Below the pieces are notes generated by a model. That model was not told where the DNA came from, did no database searches, and was given only the letters and a program-made list of their open reading frames with translations. From NCBI GenBank assembly GCA_035325905.1, contig DAOKYY010000063.1, positions 1-21,948 on the forward strand: a stretch of DNA of 21,948 nucleotides, in the 5' to 3' direction. This DNA comes from DYGX01 sp035325905 (lineage in GTDB: Bacteria; Chloroflexota; Anaerolineae; Aggregatilineales; Aggregatilineaceae). Position 1 is the stretch's first letter. Each line of letters begins with the position of its first letter. This document shows, in pieces, positions 8,083-15,991 of this stretch. The position numbers were made by a program, and so were the translations under genes.

Positions 8083-8682
8083 TCACGCGCTGATCGGCGC
8101 CCAGGCGTACTCCATGTGGCTGGCGGTCTCCTGCGCTGCGGGCAGGCCGAGCAGGCGCTGGACAATATAGAGCGCGGCGTCCAGCCCGGCGGTGATGCCG
8201 GCTGAAGTAATGATCTGGCCGTTGTCGATGAAGCGCTGCCCGCTCACGACGTTGCAGGACGGCGCGATGGCGGCCAGCTCGTCGAACGCGCCATGATGCG
8301 TGGTGGCCGACAGCCCGTCGAGCAGCCCCGCCGCGCCGAGCAGCAGCGCCCCGGTGCAGACCGAGAGCACGATCTCGGCTCGCCTCGCCTGCGCTCCGAT
8401 GAAATCCAACAGCGCGCGGTTGTTGCTTTCGTGGCGCGCGCCCAGACCGCCTGGCACGACCAGAATATCCGCCTGAATCGCGTTCTTAAAGGTATAGTAC
8501 GGAGTGACGCGCAGCCCACTGCGTGTCGTGATCGGAGGAGAGTTGCGCTCGGCGACGGTGGTCACGGTGAAGGGCACGGGGCCGGTCGCCCGCTGTCCGG
8601 TGATGGCGAAGACCTCTAAGGGACCGCAGAAGTCGAGCGTATCCACGTCGTCAAACAGCATAACCAGGACGTTTCGCGCCAT
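8083..8682 (-). CDS. DJ-1/PfpI family protein, GlxA/isonitrile hydratase-like
   Basis: A 199-residue single-domain protein of the DJ-1/PfpI (class I glutamine amidotransferase-like) superfamily. The nucleophile elbow is intact, with Cys109 in SVCTGALLLG, the conserved acid Glu23 in GPLEVF, and a TTHH segment (127-130) where isonitrile hydratases and the N-terminal domain of GlxA regulators have TTHW. It lacks the AraC-type helix-turn-helix of GlxA, so an enzymatic role is more likely than transcription control. Substrate unknown; hydratase, glyoxalase-like and deglycase activities all occur in the superfamily. I chose the ATG at 8682 over the TTG two codons upstream; neither has a strong ribosome site. 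It is flanked by its own promoter and terminator and is unrelated in function to polA upstream. Confidence 0.85.
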   Translation of the reverse strand: MARNVLVMLFDDVDTLDFCGPLEVFAITGQRATGPVPFTVTTVAERNSPPITTRSGLRVTPYYTFKNAIQADILVVPGGLGARHESNNRALLDFIGAQARRAEIVLSVCTGALLLGAAGLLDGLSATTHHGAFDELAAIAPSCNVVSGQRFIDNGQIITSAGITAGLDAALYIVQRLLGLPAAQETASHMEYAWAPISA

Positions 8683-8772
8683 AGCCAAAACTTTCTACTT
8701 GGAGCAGCCTTTTGAAAAGCTCTCGTAACACGGCTAACAGACGCAGGTTATCGCTGGCTGCGCCTACGGCTA

Positions 8773-8801
8773 ATTCTAGCGGATCAACCGCCAATTGAAA
8801 A
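8773..8801 (-). promoter_or_regulatory. Promoter of the DJ-1/PfpI gene
   Basis: On the minus strand a -10 TAGAAT (8773-8778) lies 17 bases from a weak -35 TTTTCA (8796-8801). The predicted start is near 8766, a leader of about 85 bases. The spacer contains a small inverted repeat, GCGG-ATCAA-CCGC, which could be an operator but is too short to claim. Confidence 0.45.
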
Positions 8802-8838
8802 CCTTTTCACAGCGCTGTTGCCCGTACAAGAGTCCCGC

Positions 8839-11685
<2,847 letters not shown>

Positions 11686-11727
11686 CGGCGTCTTTCCTCT
11701 CGCTGGGAGCCGGAACAGATGTGCGTA

Positions 11728-11736
11728 ATTATACCA
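11728..11736 (-). promoter_or_regulatory. Extended -10 promoter of polA
   Basis: The minus strand reads TGGTATAAT: a perfect TATAAT (11728-11733) with the TGn extension. No -35 resembling TTGACA lies 15-18 bases upstream. Transcription should start near 11721, a leader of about 36 bases with the AGAGGA ribosome site. Confidence 0.7.
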
Positions 11737-11787
11737 CTGCGCGGCGCATGAAGGTATCGATCTGCGGCGCTGGAGCAAACACGAAAC

Positions 11788-11817
11788 GCGCCCCCGCTCG
11801 CATGATGATCGGGGCGC
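11788..11817 (-). terminator. Hairpin terminator of the response-regulator gene
   Basis: GCGCCCC (11788-11794) pairs with GGGGCGC (11811-11817) around a 16-base loop. Read on the minus strand it is followed by GTTTCGTGTTTG, a T-rich tail. It starts 27 bases beyond the stop codon at 11845 and lies upstream of the polA promoter. Confidence 0.55.
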
Positions 11818-11844
11818 TGTTCATCTGCGGGATGGAAACGCGGA

Positions 11845-14800
11845 TCAGCCGGTCTGGGCCTGGCGCTGGTAAGTGATGAAGCGCCCGATCTCGCGCTCGC
11901 TCAGGTTGCGGGGCGGGGTGACGACGTAATAGCCGTTGGCCCACAGCCGCCCGGCGCCGTCGATCAGCTCGGGGAAATGCTCGGCGGTGCGCCGCGCCGT
12001 CTCATCGAACAGCGTGTGGATCACCACGTCCGGCAGGTTTTTCTGCGGCACCTTGAGCGCGATCTCGACGTAGTCGGCTTCGATCGCCAGCGCGTCGATG
12101 TCCCAGGCGCGCTCCTGCGCGATACCCGCGATCCAGCCGCTAAGCGCCTCGGCGTAGGCCCCGCCCAGCTCAAGACGCGGGTCCCAGGGCAGCCACAGCA
12201 CGGTATACCCGGCGTAGGGCGTGTCCGGGTGGGGCCGGGTGGCGGCGGGAGCCGGCTGCTCGATTGCCGCTGCCGCGTGCAGACCTTCCGGCGCGCGCAG
12301 GTCGGTCGGACGGGCGGGGCGCGTCGTCGCGGCGGGCGGCTCAGGCGTTTCGGCAGGCTCCGGCACGAGTTCCAGGGACTCGCTCAGGCGGCGAGCCTGG
12401 CGGCGGATGGTCCGCACCGGCGTGCTGGCGTTGAAGACCATGCTCAGGGTCATGCCGTTCGCCACGCTCATGCTGAACAGCAAGAACTCGCCGACGCCGG
12501 GCAGCGTCACGAAGCGGCTGAGCGAGTCGTAATCAGGCGGGCTGGTTGACCACGCCGTTTCGATGGCGCGCTCCAGCCGCTCCAGAGACGGGCGGGGCAG
12601 GTCCCCCGCCTCCGCGATCAGCTCACCCTGATAGGTCAGCACGGTCGCCTGCGCGGAGCTTTCGAGCGAGAACTGCGTCAACTGGAGCGCGATCCGCGCC
12701 AGCCGCGCGACCTCGCCGTCCTCCACGACCGGCGCGGCTTCCGGCTCTGGCTCCGGCTCGACGCTGAGCAGGCGCGCGGCGGTCTCGACCGGTAGCTCGA
12801 CCAGGTGATTCTCGTAAGCGGGCGGCGGGGCCGCTTCGCGCCAGGCGTCGGCGTAGACCGGTTCCTCCTCGATCTCGGCGTCGGGCGCGGTCTCCCATTC
12901 CTGGGCTGCCGCATGGCTGGCGCGATCATTCGCCGCGTCGTCCCAGTCATAGACGGTCTGCCGCACGCCCTCGTAAAACGCCTCCGTGATCTCGGTCGCC
13001 AGGGTGTCTTCGTCTTCGACGGGCGGGGCCGAGACCGGCGTGTCCGCCTCGGCGCGCTGCACCGCCTCGATCAGGTCTTCGTCCAGTTCAAGCTCCAGTG
13101 CCATCCGATCTGGCTCGTCGCGCTCGGCCGGCTCGGCTTCGCCGGCGTGGTCAAGCAGGTGCCGGAAATCCGCCGGGAGCGCCTCGCCGCCAGGCGTCTC
13201 GTCCTCGAACGCGTCCCAGCCAGCGTTGAAACCCTCGTCCGGCGCGAGCGCGGCGGCAGGCTCGGCCGGCTCCGGCAGGGCGGCTTCGAGCGCGCCCGGC
13301 TCCATCACGCCTTCGACGCGCTCGATCCAGTTTTCGGACTCGCGCACGGGCGGGGCGCTGAAGATCTGCTCGATATCGGCTGGCTCCCATTCTTCACCGG
13401 CCGGGAACACCTGCCGAAGCTGTTCGGCTTCCTCCGGCGAGGCGTTTTGCTCCCACGACGGCAGCGGGCGCAGGCGCGGGCGCTGGTCGCGGGGCGGCGG
13501 TAGCTGCTGCTCGATCTGGCTGAGCAGCTCGTTGAGCGAAAAGCCCGTTTTCTGCTCTTCGTCGGACACGGCGCTCAGCGCGGCAGTCGCGGGGTAATGC
13601 GACGAATCGTCCTCGCTCAGCGGCGGCTCCGGGGCGCTGGAAGGGGACGGCTCAGGCATGTCCATCCGCTTGAGCCAGTCCGGCATGTCGTCGCCGCTCT
13701 CAAAGTCGTCCAGCGCGATCCGGTCTGCTGTGCCGGATACGATCTCCGCGCCCGGCGCGCGCTCGCCCTGCGAATACGTCGGCTCCGCGAAGTCGTCGTC
13801 TTCGACTTCCTCCCCTGCCAGCGCGGCCAGCACGCTTTCAAACGAGGGGTCGAACAGCCCGCCGATCACCTCGCCGATCGTGGCGTCGTCCAGCGCCGCG
13901 TCGGTCTCCGGGTCGGTCTCGGCCGGCTGGCCGCGCCGGATCGAATCCAGCACGTAGTCCAGCGGGTTGACCGGCGCGCTGCCCTCCGCGTCGCTCAGAT
14001 CGCCGTCAAGCGGCGCGGTCCCGGCGCCGATCGAGGTCAGCAGGTCTTCGAGCGTGCCGCGTCGGGCGGGCGCGCTCGGCGTGCGCAGCGAATTGACCAG
14101 ATCGTGAAACGCCTGGTCGTCGGGGGAAGGGGCGGCAGCGGGCGGCGGCGTCTGCGCCAGCGCGTCGAGCACCTCGCCGAAGGTTGTCGGGTCGTGCACC
14201 GGCTCATCGGTCGCCAGGAATTGCCGCACGCCGTTCAGGTCCTGGGTTGGGACGGTCGGCGTGTCATCCTCGCGCGGCGCGATTTCCTCCAGGAAGGGCG
14301 GCGTGGCATCGCCTTCGACCCAGCCGTGCTTCTCGATCAGGTCGTCGAGCGCGTCGGTTTTGCGCAGCTTCCCGGTGCGCTCGGTGTCCTGCCACTCGTG
14401 CAGCGCGTTGGTGTCTGCCGGGTCAGGCTCGTCGCCGAAATAGTGGGTCTGCGCGAGGCGGCGCAAGTCGGCGTCGGTCGGGATGGCCCCCCCCGCCTCG
14501 TCCGGTTCGCCGGCAGGCGGAGCGGGTTCGGGCGGCAGATCGATGAACGGCGCGGCAGGCGGCTCCTCGGCGCGGCGCGGTTGCTCCGCCACGGGCGGCA
14601 TCTGCCCCGGCGCGCGCCGCGCCAGCAGACGATGAAGCTGGACGATCAGATCGCGCGCGGTGTACGGCTTGGCGATGATGGCGTGCGCGCCGAGGTGCGC
14701 AGCGCGCCCGGCCTGCTCGTCGTGCGTGTAGCTCAGCAGGATGCGCAGGTCAGGCTGAATCCGGCGCACCTGCGCGACCAGCTCTATGATGTCCATGTCG

Positions 14801-14973
14801 GCCACGTTGAAATCGATCACGGCGATGTCGTGCGCCGCCTGTCGCAGCGCGTCCTGAGCGGCCAGCCCATTGGCCGACACGCTCACCTCAAACTCGCCAG
14901 TCCCTTCGAGGGCCTGCTTGATGCTGACCATGAAGGGGATGTTGGGATCGATGATCAAGACCCGTGTTGACAT
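11845..14973 (-). CDS. Response regulator with Roadblock-like and inactive Y1-transposase-like domains
   Basis: A 1042-residue protein. Residues 1-120 are a CheY-like receiver: Asp9, phosphoacceptor Asp54 in AVIDFN, Ser81 and Lys102 in AKPY. An acidic, Pro-rich linker (about 121-750) carries repeated short amphipathic segments. Residues about 753-868 resemble a Roadblock/LC7 domain. Residues about 920-1042 follow the IS200/IS605 Y1 transposase pattern, ending LWANGYYVVT and then GRFITYQ. The HUH motif reads DYVEI (967-971) and the catalytic Tyr position is Phe1032, so strand-transfer activity is not expected. The ATG at 14973 is preceded by a good promoter inside the longer open frame (to 15147), which excludes the longer start. 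The ribosome site is weak. No histidine kinase is adjacent. Known: receivers control output domains. Inferred: the C-terminal domain may bind DNA or RNA. Not an insertion sequence: no tnpB and no flanking repeats. Confidence 0.85.
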   Translation of the reverse strand: MSTRVLIIDPNIPFMVSIKQALEGTGEFEVSVSANGLAAQDALRQAAHDIAVIDFNVADMDIIELVAQVRRIQPDLRILLSYTHDEQAGRAAHLGAHAIIAKPYTARDLIVQLHRLLARRAPGQMPPVAEQPRRAEEPPAAPFIDLPPEPAPPAGEPDEAGGAIPTDADLRRLAQTHYFGDEPDPADTNALHEWQDTERTGKLRKTDALDDLIEKHGWVEGDATPPFLEEIAPREDDTPTVPTQDLNGVRQFLATDEPVHDPTTFGEVLDALAQTPPPAAAPSPDDQAFHDLVNSLRTPSAPARRGTLEDLLTSIGAGTAPLDGDLSDAEGSAPVNPLDYVLDSIRRGQPAETDPETDAALDDATIGEVIGGLFDPSFESVLAALAGEEVEDDDFAEPTYSQGERAPGAEIVSGTADRIALDDFESGDDMPDWLKRMDMPEPSPSSAPEPPLSEDDSSHYPATAALSAVSDEEQKTGFSLNELLSQIEQQLPPPRDQRPRLRPLPSWEQNASPEEAEQLRQVFPAGEEWEPADIEQIFSAPPVRESENWIERVEGVMEPGALEAALPEPAEPAAALAPDEGFNAGWDAFEDETPGGEALPADFRHLLDHAGEAEPAERDEPDRMALELELDEDLIEAVQRAEADTPVSAPPVEDEDTLATEITEAFYEGVRQTVYDWDDAANDRASHAAAQEWETAPDAEIEEEPVYADAWREAAPPPAYENHLVELPVETAARLLSVEPEPEPEAAPVVEDGEVARLARIALQLTQFSLESSAQATVLTYQGELIAEAGDLPRPSLERLERAIETAWSTSPPDYDSLSRFVTLPGVGEFLLFSMSVANGMTLSMVFNASTPVRTIRRQARRLSESLELVPEPAETPEPPAATTRPARPTDLRAPEGLHAAAAIEQPAPAATRPHPDTPYAGYTVLWLPWDPRLELGGAYAEALSGWIAGIAQERAWDIDALAIEADYVEIALKVPQKNLPDVVIHTLFDETARRTAEHFPELIDGAGRLWANGYYVVTPPRNLSEREIGRFITYQRQAQTG

Positions 14974-15018
14974 GGCTGTGGCCCGCCCGCGCACCGCGAA
15001 AAACTTGCCTGCATCTGC

Positions 15019-15047
15019 ATTGTACTGCGAGCGGGCCTGCGGAGCAA
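15019..15047 (-). promoter_or_regulatory. Sigma70-like promoter of the response-regulator gene
   Basis: On the minus strand TTGCTC (15042-15047) and TACAAT (15019-15024) are separated by exactly 17 bases. Predicted start is near 15012, a leader of about 40 bases. The site supports the ATG at 14973 as the true start. Confidence 0.6.
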
Positions 15048-15075
15048 AGCCGCCCGGCGCGGCATACGGAGATGG

Positions 15076-15101
15076 TAAGCCCGCGTGCACGCGGGCGCTT
15101 A
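15076..15101 (-). terminator. Hairpin at the stop codon of the small lipoprotein gene
   Basis: GCCCGCGTGCACGCGGGC (15079-15096) is a perfect 18-base palindrome two bases past the stop codon; an alternative 12 bp pairing includes the TAA itself. The minus-strand tail TTACCATC is only slightly T-rich, so it is a weak terminator or an mRNA-end stabiliser. Confidence 0.5.
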
Positions 15102-15800
15102 CTGCGCGAAGGGCAGGTCGCCGCACGGCCCTTCGAGCTTGAGCCACTGCGCGTTATTGATGACCCAGACCTGCTCCGAGTTGGTGCGCTGGACCCGGTA
15201 CCACGTGTTTTCGGAGTTCCGGCCAATGACCATCACCGTCTCGCCCACCTCGAACTGGCCGAGTTTTTTGGCGCCGGTGCTGGGGCCGTCGCGGTAGTTC
15301 AACTCTGTGACCATCACGCGCCCGGCGCAGGCGGTCGCGCCCGGCGCGGAGACGGTGCCTGCCGCGACCAGCGACAGCGCGGCTGGGGCGCTGGTGCTGC
15401 TGCGGTTGGTGGCGATCACCTCCAGGCTGTAGTTGCCCGCGCGCCCCGGCGTCCAGGACAGGATCGCCTTAGTGGGGCCGGTCTGGCCTTCGGGCATGTT
15501 GATGATGCTGCGCACCTGGCCGCCCTCGCTGAGCAGGAAGCCGGTCGCAGTGCGGTCGGTCTCGACCTCGATGTCAACCGGCTGCCCAATAGGGACGGTC
15601 GCGCCGTCAGCCGGGGCGACGATCCGCACAGTGGGCGCGGTCTTTTCCGCGCCCGCCACCTCCTGACCGCCTTGTGGCGCGCTGGGCTGGGATGGCCGCG
15701 CGTCTTCGGGCGCCAGGTCAAGCGAGCACGCCATCGCCGCGAGGATCAGCGCGGCGGCAGCGATCAGCAGGCGAGCGGGCAAACGCGGGGACGATGGCAT
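15099..15800 (-). CDS. Small surface lipoprotein with Ig-like and SH3b domains
   Basis: A 233-residue exported protein. The N-terminus (1-25) is a signal peptide ending in AAMAC, so Cys25 is a probable lipidation site though the lipobox is not canonical. An Ig-like beta domain spans about 56-147 (PTVRIVAPADGATVPIGQPV at its start). An SH3b domain spans about 158-226, with RDGPSTGAKKLGQFEVGE and WYRVQR typical of SH3_3. The SH3b unit is bracketed by Cys158 and Cys226, possibly a disulfide. SH3b domains usually bind cell-wall or peptide ligands; the ligand here is unknown. It follows the WD40 lipoprotein gene and resembles that protein's N-terminal half. The ATG at 15800 has AGAGGA about 10 bases upstream. 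The open frame to 16286 overlaps the neighbour and is excluded by the signal peptide position. Confidence 0.85.
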   Translation of the reverse strand: MPSSPRLPARLLIAAAALILAAMACSLDLAPEDARPSQPSAPQGGQEVAGAEKTAPTVRIVAPADGATVPIGQPVDIEVETDRTATGFLLSEGGQVRSIINMPEGQTGPTKAILSWTPGRAGNYSLEVIATNRSSTSAPAALSLVAAGTVSAPGATACAGRVMVTELNYRDGPSTGAKKLGQFEVGETVMVIGRNSENTWYRVQRTNSEQVWVINNAQWLKLEGPCGDLPFAQ

Positions 15801-15842
15801 ACAGCGCGTATCCTCTTGGCCGGGTACTGCCCACGCAGTTCG

Positions 15843-15871
15843 ATCATTGCGTGTTACGTCGTGATTCTCAA
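15843..15871 (-). promoter_or_regulatory. Possible promoter of the small lipoprotein gene
   Basis: Minus strand TTGAGA (15866-15871), 17-base spacer, AATGAT (15843-15848). The -10 is weak and an overlapping alternative, TTGGGA-16-TAACAC, exists. It lies between the upstream terminator and the ATG at 15800, where a promoter is expected. Confidence 0.3.
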
Positions 15872-15935
15872 TTCCCAATGTAGCAGATTCGGCTCGGCCC
15901 GGCGAACCACGAAGGAGCCGGGCCAGGTGACGCAA

Positions 15936-15963
15936 CAGGGGCAGTTGATGCCAACTGCCCCTG
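15936..15963 (-). terminator. Hairpin terminator of the WD40 lipoprotein gene
   Basis: CAGGGGCAGTTG and CAACTGCCCCTG form a perfect 12 bp stem with the 4-base loop ATGC. It lies 28 bases beyond the stop codon at 15992. The T-rich tail on the minus strand is short (TTGCGTC). It separates the two neighbouring lipoprotein genes into different transcripts. Confidence 0.65.
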
Positions 15964-15991
15964 CGAGTGTCATTGTGGTAGGCCGCGCCTC

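Noticed and set aside
11848..12216. An IS200/IS605 insertion sequence remnant
   Set aside because: The transposase-like part is in frame at the end of a long regulator, has no tnpB gene or element ends beside it, and is followed by a normal stop and terminator. It is a domain of the host protein, not a mobile element.
13597..14970. A 457-codon plus-strand open frame opposite the response regulator
   Set aside because: Arg/Val-rich shadow without a recognisable domain, signal or ribosome site; the minus strand encodes the receiver domain with its conserved residues.
14974..15147. Upstream extension of the response-regulator frame
   Set aside because: The extra 58 residues cross a good promoter and the 3' end of the lipoprotein gene, and receiver domains start directly at MSTRVLIID.
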